Positions 1 to 6,835 of a stretch of 14,834 nt of DNA are shown in pieces. Under the pieces are notes generated by a model. The model saw only the letters and a program-made list of their open reading frames with translations. It ran no database searches and was not told where the DNA came from. Source of the DNA: UBA6921 sp031363085 (GTDB lineage Bacteria; Pseudomonadota; Gammaproteobacteria; SG8-11); contig JANLTU010000027.1 of the NCBI GenBank assembly GCA_031363085.1, forward strand, positions 1 through 14,834. Reading direction: 5' to 3'. The number at the start of each line of letters is the position of its first letter. Within the stretch, counting starts at the first letter, position 1. The position numbers were made by a program, and so were the translations under genes.

Positions 1-8
1 CGCACCCA

Positions 9-1214
9 TCAATACAGCCAATAATCCCGTACCGATTCCAGCCACTGCGCTTCATCGGCGCTCAGTACGCGTTCCAGGTCTTGGGCGTCGGCGCTAGCAT
101 CGTCGACCCACTCGCGAATGAAGGTTCCGCCATTGATCACGTCGAACGCGAGGCGTTCGGTTTCGTATTCGTAGGCGAAGTTGCGCCATAGCCGGTAGTC
201 CGGTGCACATAGGCGGATGGCTTTCAGGAACAGCAGCGTCAAGCGGAATGGTTTGAATTCGTGGTGGCGATAGCCTGAGAAATCCGTGTGAATCTGGAAG
301 CCCTGGCACAGTTTGCCGGTATGTTTGTGGAAGGTGGGCTGAAAAAAACACGGGCGCACATGCACGCCGCGCAGCCACTGCGGTGCGAGTGTTGTCATTT
401 TATGCAGTACCACGGCCATGTCGATGTCCGGTGCGCCCATGATTTCCAGCGGCACGCTGGTGCCGCGTCCTTCGGACAGTTCCGTGCCTTCGATCAGCAC
501 CGAGCCTGAGTAAAACCGTGCCATGTTGAGACTCGACGCATTCGGGCTGGGATTCACCCACGGCAGGTCGCCGCACGGCCAGCCGTAACCGGGCGCGGCG
601 TTGGGGTCATAGCCTGACATGGGGACGACGTCCAGCTCCACGTCCAGTTTGAAGTGAGTTACGAACCACGTGGCGATCTCGCCCAGGGTGAGGCCATGGC
701 GCATCGCGAGGGGTGCGGCGCCAACGAAACTTTCCCAGCCCGGTTGCAGCAGGTTGCCTTCAATCGGCCGGCCGGCGGGATTGGGCCGGTCCAGTACGCA
801 CAGGGTTTTTTTATGCTGCGCGCAGGCTTCAAGCAGATAGAGCAGGGTGGTTACGTAGGTGTAAATGCGGCAGCCTAAATCCTGAATGTCGAACAACAGC
901 ACATCGAACGACGCCATCATCGCGTCGGTCGGTCGGCGCACTTGGCCGTACAGGCTGAACACCGGCAGCCGGTGCAGCGGGTCCAAAAAATCTTCCGACT
1001 CCACCATGTTGTCTTGCTTGTCGCCGCGCAGGCCGTGCTGCGGTCCGAACGCAGCGGTGATGTGCAACGGTGTGCGCTGCTTGAGCGCGTCGATACTGTG
1101 TTGCAGGTCGGCGTTGACTGACGCAGGATGCGCGGCGATGGCGATGCGCTTGCCGGCAAACTTGCGTTGCAGGGATTTATCGCTGGTTAGGCGGTCGATG
1201 CCCAAGGTGATCAT
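9..1214 (-). CDS. NamZ/DUF1343 family exo-beta-N-acetylmuramidase-like protein
   Basis: This 401-residue protein has the conserved blocks of the DUF1343 (NamZ, GH171) family in order: AAHPASVN (residues 28-34), FGPQHGLRGD (56-65), SLYG plus RRPT (87-96), LLFDIQDLGCRIYTY (106-120), LDRPNPAGRPIEGNLL (141-156), LPWVNPSPN (218-226) and LIEGTELSEGRGTS (240-253). Characterised NamZ enzymes remove MurNAc from the non-reducing end of peptidoglycan fragments. No signal peptide is visible: the N-terminus runs straight into the GIDRL motif typical of the mature domain. If the start is right, the protein acts in the cytoplasm, perhaps in muropeptide recycling; that is inference. The start is ATG with only a weak, distant AGGA upstream. 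It is the last gene of a four-gene minus-strand run, 28 bases after the DOMON-like gene. Family call is firm; exact substrate is not. Confidence 0.9.
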   Translation of the reverse strand: MITLGIDRLTSDKSLQRKFAGKRIAIAAHPASVNADLQHSIDALKQRTPLHITAAFGPQHGLRGDKQDNMVESEDFLDPLHRLPVFSLYGQVRRPTDAMMASFDVLLFDIQDLGCRIYTYVTTLLYLLEACAQHKKTLCVLDRPNPAGRPIEGNLLQPGWESFVGAAPLAMRHGLTLGEIATWFVTHFKLDVELDVVPMSGYDPNAAPGYGWPCGDLPWVNPSPNASSLNMARFYSGSVLIEGTELSEGRGTSVPLEIMGAPDIDMAVVLHKMTTLAPQWLRGVHVRPCFFQPTFHKHTGKLCQGFQIHTDFSGYRHHEFKPFRLTLLFLKAIRLCAPDYRLWRNFAYEYETERLAFDVINGGTFIREWVDDASADAQDLERVLSADEAQWLESVRDYWLY

Positions 1215-1242
1215 GCTGGTGCTTTATCCTGTTGCGGTGAAT

Positions 1243-1815
1243 TCAAGCCGATGCCGGATCTAAGCTTAGGACAAAATTGGCCGGATCATGAAAATCCGCT
1301 TTGCCGCCGTGTTGCAACGCGAAGTAATGCAGATGGCCGTGGGCATCTTCGATCACGCTGCTGATGCCCACGGCGAGCGTGCGAGCAAGCAACGATGGCG
1401 GCAAGGGCAGTGCCGCGTGCAGGCTGGCGAGGCGCGTATGCGCAAGTGCGGGTGTGATGTTGATTGCGGTGATTTGCGGCTCTTGCTGAAGGGCACTGCG
1501 ATAGCCGGTGAAGTGATACACATTCCAGTCGCGGTTCGGTGCGAGGTTATATTCCCAATATTCGGTCGCAGTGGGGGTTTTTACGAACAGCTCGAAACAG
1601 GTGCTGCGCCACAAGTCGTGCTGGCGTGACGGTCGCGCGCCGGCAGCGGCGGATTTGACGCGCTCGGTCGCACCGCTGAGATTGTAAATCACGTTGAGAG
1701 TGCCGGCCTCCAGCGTAACCGTGCCGCTGATCTCGATAGCCAACGGCGCGGCGATATTATCACTACCTGGCCCGCTAATGCCAAATGGCACGAGACGAAA
1801 AAAATGCGGCTGCAC
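1243..1815 (-). CDS. DOMON-like domain protein
   Basis: The 190-residue product resembles the DOMON-like proteins that are common, uncharacterised neighbours of metabolic genes in proteobacteria. The diagnostic block is the central LWRSTCFELFV (residues 68-78), followed by EYWEYNLAPNRDWNVYHF (85-102), which matches the usual pattern of LW..TCFE, then E.N.SP..W..Y.F..YR. The fold would be a beta sandwich that in relatives binds haem or sugar; no ligand can be assigned here. No signal peptide or membrane segment is visible. The start is GTG at 1813-1815 with no clear ribosome binding site. It lies 14 bases after the membrane-protein gene, so translation probably depends on coupling. Family call is likely; function unknown. 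Confidence 0.7.
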   Translation of the reverse strand: MQPHFFRLVPFGISGPGSDNIAAPLAIEISGTVTLEAGTLNVIYNLSGATERVKSAAAGARPSRQHDLWRSTCFELFVKTPTATEYWEYNLAPNRDWNVYHFTGYRSALQQEPQITAINITPALAHTRLASLHAALPLPPSLLARTLAVGISSVIEDAHGHLHYFALQHGGKADFHDPANFVLSLDPASA

Positions 1816-1829
1816 GTTGGCGCCGCAGA

Positions 1830-2384
1830 CTAACCTGCGCCTTCCTCTTGTGTGGCGGTCGGGGCTACCGGGGCCGGCTCCACTTCCACGGTAAACCAGT
1901 ACGGGAATAAATAGCGGGTGGTGAGTTCAGCGACGGCATGCGCCGCAACCACCATCCACAGTCCATGCGGTAGCACCCAGACGATAAGCACGAAATAGGC
2001 GACGCTGCGGGTGATCACCATGCTGATGTTTTGGCGGCAGCAGCCAAACAGCGCATAGAGCACCGAGGCCACCCCAGCGGTGAGCGGGTTGATTCCGATC
2101 CACATCACCGGCACAAGAAATATGCCGTCTTCCATGGCGACAAAATACTTTTGCGCCGGGTGATAATCCGGCGCCGGGATGTGTGCTTTGGTATTGCGCT
2201 GTCGCACGGTTTCAAACGCGCTGGTAATCCAGACATTCAGCAACGGCAGGCCCACGGCAATCAACAGGGCGAACAGAAACCAAATGAAATTGAACGTGGG
2301 ACGGTGGAGCAGCATCGTGGTCGCGAGGATAATAGCGCCAAGGCATTGCAGATAAAAACGGCTGCGGGAGTGTGATAGTTTCAT
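1830..2384 (-). CDS. Multi-pass inner-membrane protein, unknown function
   Basis: The 184-residue product has about five hydrophobic segments (roughly residues 9-26, 32-54, 88-112, 122-140 and 141-160). A polar loop at 55-85 contains APDYHPAQKYF, and the C-terminal tail is rich in Pro, Glu and Ala. Intramembrane or near-membrane charged positions include E85, D86, H140, H149 and E153; in the HxxxE arrangement at 149-153 (HAVAE) they could be functional. I do not recognise the family. The ATG has a good ribosome binding site, GGAGGG, about seven bases upstream. It sits 38 bases after the bactofilin gene and 14 bases before the DOMON-like gene, so it is probably co-transcribed with both. Confidence 0.7.
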   Translation of the reverse strand: MKLSHSRSRFYLQCLGAIILATTMLLHRPTFNFIWFLFALLIAVGLPLLNVWITSAFETVRQRNTKAHIPAPDYHPAQKYFVAMEDGIFLVPVMWIGINPLTAGVASVLYALFGCCRQNISMVITRSVAYFVLIVWVLPHGLWMVVAAHAVAELTTRYLFPYWFTVEVEPAPVAPTATQEEGAG

Positions 2385-2422
2385 GTCAAGCCCTCCGTGG
2401 GCGTTGAAAAAAAATCGGGGAC

Positions 2423-2803
2423 TTAAGCGCCTACGATCTGACGCACCTTAACCGGTAACGGGGTGCCCGCCACAATCCGTGCGTTGCGCTCTGCACGCAT
2501 GCGCAACAAGCCGTTGAAGACCGCGCCGAACTGGATTTGCACCAGGGGGGCGAACACCGTGCCAGTGACCTGCGAACCCGACAACATGATCACCCGCTGT
2601 GCGGAAATATCACCCTGAAGTACGCCTTGAATCATGACCCGGTCCGCAACAAGGCTGCCTTCCCAGAAGGCGCCGGGGACAATGTATAATGTGCCTTTGA
2701 TCAGTCCGTTGCCCTCGAAATGTCCTTCGAGCCGCACGCTGTTTTCGGAGTGAATTTCTCCCAGCAGGGTGATGCCTGTGGCGAGCGTAATGATCTTGGC
2801 CAT
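2423..2803 (-). CDS. Bactofilin family cytoskeletal protein
   Basis: This 126-residue protein fits the bactofilin (polymer-forming cytoskeletal, formerly DUF583) family. The N-terminal part has LATGITLLGEI and VRLEGHFEGN, and the core is a series of short beta-helix turns with regularly spaced Gly and hydrophobic residues (for example ALIKGT-like, EGSLVADRVMIQGVLQGDI, GTVFAPLVQI and FNGLLRM stretches). Bactofilins polymerise without nucleotides at the cytoplasmic face of the inner membrane and often position cell-wall enzymes. The usual neighbour, an M23 peptidase, is not here. Instead the same run ends in a NamZ-like muramidase, and murI is divergent upstream. It is the first gene of the minus-strand run, so its promoter should lie in 2804-2939. 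Confidence 0.85.
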   Translation of the reverse strand: MAKIITLATGITLLGEIHSENSVRLEGHFEGNGLIKGTLYIVPGAFWEGSLVADRVMIQGVLQGDISAQRVIMLSGSQVTGTVFAPLVQIQFGAVFNGLLRMRAERNARIVAGTPLPVKVRQIVGA

Positions 2804-2939
2804 AATGGCGATTATCCGGTCTACGGCTTAGCGCGTTCTTAACATAGCCTGGAACGAAGGCGGCATTGTAGCGCCAAGCTTAAAGTGACCTCAAGCCACC
2901 TGCGGCCATGGGCACCCGAACACGAGCGTGACTTTAGCG

Positions 2940-3734
2940 ATGCAGCAAAGCAATGCCATTGGCGTATTTGATTCAGGTGTCGGCGGCCTGACGGTGCTGC
3001 GCGCGCTGCGTGCGCTATTGCCGGCGGAGAATTTCATTTATGTTGCCGACAGCGCCCACATGCCGTATGGCGAAAAATCGCGGCACGCTATCGAAGCGCG
3101 TGCGCGTGTCATCGCCGGGTTTATGTTGCAACGTGGCGCCAAGGCCCTGGTGGTGGCCTGCAACACCGCCACGGCGGCGGCGGTAGCGGCGTTGCGCAGT
3201 GCCTACCCGGTGCCGATTGTCGGCATGGAGCCGGGCGTCAAACCGGCCGCGCAACTGACCCAGTCCGGCGTCATTGGCGTGCTGGCCACGCCCGGCACGC
3301 TTGCAAGTGGCAAGTTTGCCGCTTTGTTGCAGCGCCATGCCGGCGCGGCGCAGGTGGTCGTGCAGGCGTGTCCCGGCTTGGTGGAGCACATTGAACGCGG
3401 CGACATTGACGGCCTGCAGACGCGTGCGCTGGTGCAGCGCTATGTCGAGCCGTTATTGGAGCGCGGTGCGGACACCCTGGTATTGGGCTGTACCCACTAC
3501 CCATTCGTCGCAAAATTGATTCGCGATGCGGCCGGGCCGGCAGTTAAACTGGTGGAAACCGGCGCGGCGGTTGCCCGGGAATTAAAACGGCGCTTAACGG
3601 CCGAACAGTTGTTAGCCGCGCAAGTGACTCCGGGCAGTGAAGAATTCTGGACCACCGGCGATCCCGAGGTTGTCGCCCCTGTATTAACGGCATTGTGGGC
3701 GCGCGCGCTGGACGTACGCCGCATGCCCGAATAA
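2940..3734 (+). CDS. murI: Glutamate racemase
   Basis: MurI converts L-glutamate to the D-glutamate needed for the peptidoglycan stem peptide, in the cytoplasm and without cofactor. The hallmark motifs are all present: FDSGVGGLTVL near the N-terminus (catalytic-site Asp11), ADSAHMPYGEKS, VACNTATAA with the first catalytic Cys74, and LGCTHYPF with the second Cys184. His in THYPF is also intact. Length, 264 residues, is normal. I chose the ATG at 2940 because it gives the usual short lead before GVFDSGVGG. An in-frame GTG at 2928 would add four residues, and neither start has a clear ribosome binding site. The gene diverges from the bactofilin run and may be co-transcribed with the rubredoxin gene 32 bases downstream. 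Confidence 0.97.
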   Translation: MQQSNAIGVFDSGVGGLTVLRALRALLPAENFIYVADSAHMPYGEKSRHAIEARARVIAGFMLQRGAKALVVACNTATAAAVAALRSAYPVPIVGMEPGVKPAAQLTQSGVIGVLATPGTLASGKFAALLQRHAGAAQVVVQACPGLVEHIERGDIDGLQTRALVQRYVEPLLERGADTLVLGCTHYPFVAKLIRDAAGPAVKLVETGAAVARELKRRLTAEQLLAAQVTPGSEEFWTTGDPEVVAPVLTALWARALDVRRMPE

Positions 3735-3766
3735 CTTTCGTAACTAATTAGTGAAGGTGCGACGTG

Positions 3767-3937
3767 ATGCGAACTTGGCAATGTTTAGTGTGCGGCTATA
3801 TTTACGACGAAGCGCGCGGCTCGCCCTCAGAAGGCTTGGCCCCCGGCACGCGCTGGGCAGACATCCCCGAAGATTGGGTCTGCCCCGATTGCGGCATGGG
3901 CAAGAGCGAATTTGAAATGATCGATGTGACCAAGTAA
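3767..3937 (+). CDS. Rubredoxin
   Basis: A 56-residue rubredoxin, a small iron protein that passes single electrons. The four iron ligands are two CxxC knuckles: CLVC at residues 6-9 and CPDC at 39-42, each followed by Gly. The surrounding consensus is intact: GYIYDEA (10-16), GLAPGTRW (23-30) and IPEDWVCPDC (33-42). The ATG at 3767 has a ribosome binding site GAAGG at 3753-3757, nine bases upstream; a GTG immediately before it (3764) is a less likely start. The next gene, 17 bases on, is its reductase, so the pair should move electrons from NAD(P)H to an oxygen-using or oxidant-detoxifying partner. No alkane hydroxylase or other obvious acceptor is encoded in the window. Confidence 0.97.
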   Translation: MRTWQCLVCGYIYDEARGSPSEGLAPGTRWADIPEDWVCPDCGMGKSEFEMIDVTK

Positions 3938-3954
3938 CTGCGGGATATCACCAC

Positions 3955-5136
3955 ATGCGCGAACCCATCGTCGTCGTTGGCAGCGGACTTGCTGGCTATA
4001 CCTTGGCGCGCGAGTTGCGCAAGCTGGACAAGGAGGTGGGCTTGACATTAATCACGCGTGACGACGGTGCGTTTTATTCCAAGCCGATGTTGTCGAACGC
4101 CTTCACCACCGGCAAGTCTCCGGATCAACTGGTGGTGTTTCCGGCGCAAGACATGGCCACCCAACTGCAAGCGGACATCTACACCCACACCACGCTCACC
4201 GCGCTGCACCCGGATCGGCATGTGATCGAGGTGCAGGACGCGCGCGGCCGGTCACGCGTCATTATTTACTCGCGGTTGGTGTTGGCGCTGGGCGCCGATC
4301 CGGTGCGTGTGACGGTCGCGGGCGACGGCGGCGACCGCCTGTTGTCGATCAACGACCTTGACGATTACCGACGCTTTCGCAGCGCACTGAATGACGCGCA
4401 ACAGATTGCGATCCTGGGTGCCGGCTTGGTCGGGTGTGAATTCGCCAACGACTTATGCAGCGCGCAGCGGGTCGTGCACGTGATCGAGCCGGGGCATGGG
4501 CCGTTGGCGCGCTTTCTTCCCGAGGCCGGGCAGGCGTTGTTGCGCGATGCGCTGGCCAAGGCCGGAGTGACCTGGCACTTGGGCTCAATGCTGGCGGCGG
4601 CACATCACCACGGTAAAAAAATGAAATTGATTTTGAAGCAGGCCGACAGCAGCGGCGAGCAGCGTGAACTGGACGTTGATCTGGTGTTATCGGCGGTGGG
4701 ATTGCGGCCGCGCCTGCATGCCGCCGCCGCCGCCGGATTGCAAGTGAAGCGCGGCATTGTCACGAATCGCTGGCTGAGCACCAGTGCGCCCGACGTGTAC
4801 GCGCTGGGCGACTGCGCCGAAGTGGACGGGCACTCGCTGTATTTTGTGCAGCCGATTATGAACGCGGCGCGCGCCCTGGCTAAAACGCTGGCCGGCGTGA
4901 GCACGCCGGTGGTCTATCCGGCCATGCCGGTAACTGTCAAAACCCCCGCCTATGCGGTGTCGGTGTTGCCGCCGCCGCCGGACTGGCCGGGCGAGTGGAG
5001 CGTCGACACGCACGGCGACGGCGTGCGCGCGACGTTCACCGATCCCAACGGCTGGATGCGCGGTTTCGCCCTGACCGGTGCCGCCACCGCCGAGAAAAAC
5101 GCGTTGGTGAAAAAAATTCCGGGGTTGATCGAGTAG
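3955..5136 (+). CDS. Rubredoxin-NAD(+) reductase, FAD-dependent
   Basis: A 393-residue FAD/NAD(P)-dependent oxidoreductase of the rubredoxin reductase group. It takes electrons from NAD(P)H through FAD to rubredoxin. Visible features are the N-terminal FAD-binding Rossmann motif GSGLAG (residues 9-14), the FYSKPMLSN segment typical of this group, the second dinucleotide-binding motif GAGLVG (155-160), and the C-terminal FAD contact ALGDCAE with Asp286. The C-terminal region from about 320 is the short domain found in rubredoxin reductases. Linkage to the rubredoxin gene, 17 bases upstream, makes the partner almost certain. The similarity to other pyridine nucleotide-disulphide reductases is general, but no redox CxxxxC pair is present near the N-terminus, as expected for this branch. 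Confidence 0.92.
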   Translation: MREPIVVVGSGLAGYTLARELRKLDKEVGLTLITRDDGAFYSKPMLSNAFTTGKSPDQLVVFPAQDMATQLQADIYTHTTLTALHPDRHVIEVQDARGRSRVIIYSRLVLALGADPVRVTVAGDGGDRLLSINDLDDYRRFRSALNDAQQIAILGAGLVGCEFANDLCSAQRVVHVIEPGHGPLARFLPEAGQALLRDALAKAGVTWHLGSMLAAAHHHGKKMKLILKQADSSGEQRELDVDLVLSAVGLRPRLHAAAAAGLQVKRGIVTNRWLSTSAPDVYALGDCAEVDGHSLYFVQPIMNAARALAKTLAGVSTPVVYPAMPVTVKTPAYAVSVLPPPPDWPGEWSVDTHGDGVRATFTDPNGWMRGFALTGAATAEKNALVKKIPGLIE

Positions 5137-5142
5137 GGCCGG

Positions 5143-6051
5143 TTGAGCCGCGCACCACGCTTGAACGAAACCAAGCAGACGCTGGTCCGCAACGACGGCG
5201 TACGCATCGCTTATTGGCAACACCGGGCACCCAACGCGCGCGGCGTGCTGCTGTTCATCCACGGCGTGGCCAGTAACCACACTCGCTTCAGCGAATTTCT
5301 CAAGCACACCGAATTGACCGGCGACTGGGACACGTTACGTCTGGATCTACGCGGTCACGCCTGCTCGGTGGATCGCGGTGTGCTCGGCATCGAGGTGTGG
5401 TGTGCTGATCTACAGGCGCTGCTCGACGCCTGCGGCTATGCGCGTGCGGTGCTGGTGGGCCATAGCCTGGGCGCCAACGTGGCGGCGCATTTCGCGCAGC
5501 GCCACGCGCCCAGGGTGGCGGGCTTGATATTAATTGATCCGGTGCAGGCGCAAGCATTGCGCTGGGGGTTGCCCCGCCCCGCCGCGCGCGTGCTGCTCAC
5601 CGCCGCTGCCGGTGTGGCTCGCGCGTTTGCGGCGCTCGGGCTGCAGCGTCGTGAACTGGTGGTGCTGAATCTGGAACAGCTCGACCTGCGGGCACGCGCG
5701 CTGCTCGCGCAAGGGCGCGACGCCGACATGCAGCGGCTGTATTCGTCGGTCTGGGAAGATCTGAAATATTTTCCGGCCGCCACCTACCTGCAAGACCTGG
5801 TGCAGGTGTTGCAGCCTCTGCCGCTCGTTGTTGCTGCGGTGCCGGCCTTGATGTTGCTGTCGGTGGGCGGTGGCTCCGCCAGCGTTGCGCTCAATCGTGT
5901 TTACGCCGCGCAGTTGTCGCGCTGCACGGTGGTCGAAATAAAATGTAACCACTGGATACTTACCGCTGCACCCGACACGGCGCGTGCGGCCATCGAAACC
6001 TGGTTGATGCACGTCAACCTGCCAGCAACAACTTCCGTATCAAGTGCTTGA
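5143..6051 (+). CDS. Alpha/beta hydrolase fold protein
   Basis: The 302-residue product has the alpha/beta hydrolase layout: a first strand LLFIHGVASNH with the HG oxyanion motif (residues 36-46), LRLDLRGHA, the nucleophile elbow GHSLG with Ser108 (106-110), LILIDPV with Asp132 (128-134), and a C-terminal NHW with His270. The usual acid after the late core strand is not obvious: that stretch reads LMLLSVGGGSASVAL, without Asp or Glu. Asp132, at the position used by some dehalogenase-like relatives, may serve instead. No signal peptide is seen. The start is TTG at 5143, six bases after the reductase stop; a second in-frame TTG at 5161 is possible. Placement suggests co-transcription with the rubredoxin pair. 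Substrate unknown. Confidence 0.85.
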   Translation: MSRAPRLNETKQTLVRNDGVRIAYWQHRAPNARGVLLFIHGVASNHTRFSEFLKHTELTGDWDTLRLDLRGHACSVDRGVLGIEVWCADLQALLDACGYARAVLVGHSLGANVAAHFAQRHAPRVAGLILIDPVQAQALRWGLPRPAARVLLTAAAGVARAFAALGLQRRELVVLNLEQLDLRARALLAQGRDADMQRLYSSVWEDLKYFPAATYLQDLVQVLQPLPLVVAAVPALMLLSVGGGSASVALNRVYAAQLSRCTVVEIKCNHWILTAAPDTARAAIETWLMHVNLPATTSVSSA

Positions 6052-6823
6052 TGCCGGCGGGTTCAAACGGTTTGTCGCAGATGGCCGAGACGCCGGACAG
6101 TTGCACCTGTGCCAGGCGGGCTTCGTCCAATACGCTGGTCACCATCAGGATCGGCACCGAACGCTGGCTGCTTTGTTCCCGCACATAGCGGGTCAGTTGT
6201 TGACCATCAATCTCGGGCATGTGGTAGTCGGTGACGATCAAGTCAAAAAATTTCTGTTTGATGTGTTCGATGGCCTCGCGGCCATTGATGACCTGGGTGA
6301 TATTCGCGATGCCCATGTTGTTCAGCACGCGGCAGATCTGGTGCCGGGCGGTGAGGCTGTCGTCGACCACCAGCACGTTCATCTCCTCGACCACTTCGAC
6401 ATGCCCCTGATCTTCCTCCGGCAATAAGTAATCCAGCGTGGAGCTGAGCGCTTTGCGTAAATCGCTGGCCTGAAAAGGTTTGGGCAGGATCGCGACCACG
6501 CCCGCTTGTTTCAAGGGTTCCAGATAGCGATAGGCGGTTTCGCTGGACACCAGCATGAATAACAAATCAACCGTGCGTGGATCTTTGCGTAAGACTTGCG
6601 CCAGCTCGGTGCCGGTGCCGTCGGGCAGATGCATGGTGCTGATCATCAGGTCGGGCACGCGCTCGCTGATGCCAGCCAGCGCCGCCGCCGTGTCGTGATA
6701 GCAGGTGGTATTGGTCACGCCCAAGGTTTCCAGGTGTTTCACGATGATGTGTTGTTGGGTGGTCGAGGGCTCGACCAAGGCAACCGACAAATCACTGAAG
6801 GTCAGGGATGGGGCGCTGGTCAT
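6014..6823 (-). CDS. Response regulator with two receiver domains, the first degenerate
   Basis: The 269-residue protein consists of two CheY-like receiver domains and no output domain. The second (about 147-269) is canonical: the acidic pair D154/D155 in VLVVDDS, phospho-acceptor Asp199 in VTDYHMPEIDG, Thr229 in MVTS, and Lys251 in CDKPF. The first (about 10-135) keeps the fold and Lys115 (LPKPF), but the acidic pair reads VEP and the phospho-acceptor position is Thr63 (ISTMHLPDG), so it should not be phosphorylated. A linker rich in Glu (136-147) joins them. No partner kinase is in the window. The gene starts 12 bases after the HglS-like gene stop and probably shares its transcript; its last 38 bases overlap the hydrolase gene on the other strand. 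Confidence 0.9.
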   Translation of the reverse strand: MTSAPSLTFSDLSVALVEPSTTQQHIIVKHLETLGVTNTTCYHDTAAALAGISERVPDLMISTMHLPDGTGTELAQVLRKDPRTVDLLFMLVSSETAYRYLEPLKQAGVVAILPKPFQASDLRKALSSTLDYLLPEEDQGHVEVVEEMNVLVVDDSLTARHQICRVLNNMGIANITQVINGREAIEHIKQKFFDLIVTDYHMPEIDGQQLTRYVREQSSQRSVPILMVTSVLDEARLAQVQLSGVSAICDKPFEPAGIKHLIRKLLLAG

Positions 6824-6835
6824 GAGCGTGTCCGC

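Noticed and set aside
2804..2939. Possible sigma-54 promoter (TGGAACGAAGGCGGCA) between bactofilin and murI
   Set aside because: The GG and GC spacing is roughly right but the -12 half does not read TTGC, so the match is too poor to call.
4687..5307. Long minus-strand open frame (206 codons) opposite the rubredoxin reductase gene
   Set aside because: It lies opposite a clear FAD-dependent reductase, lacks family features and is a codon-bias shadow.
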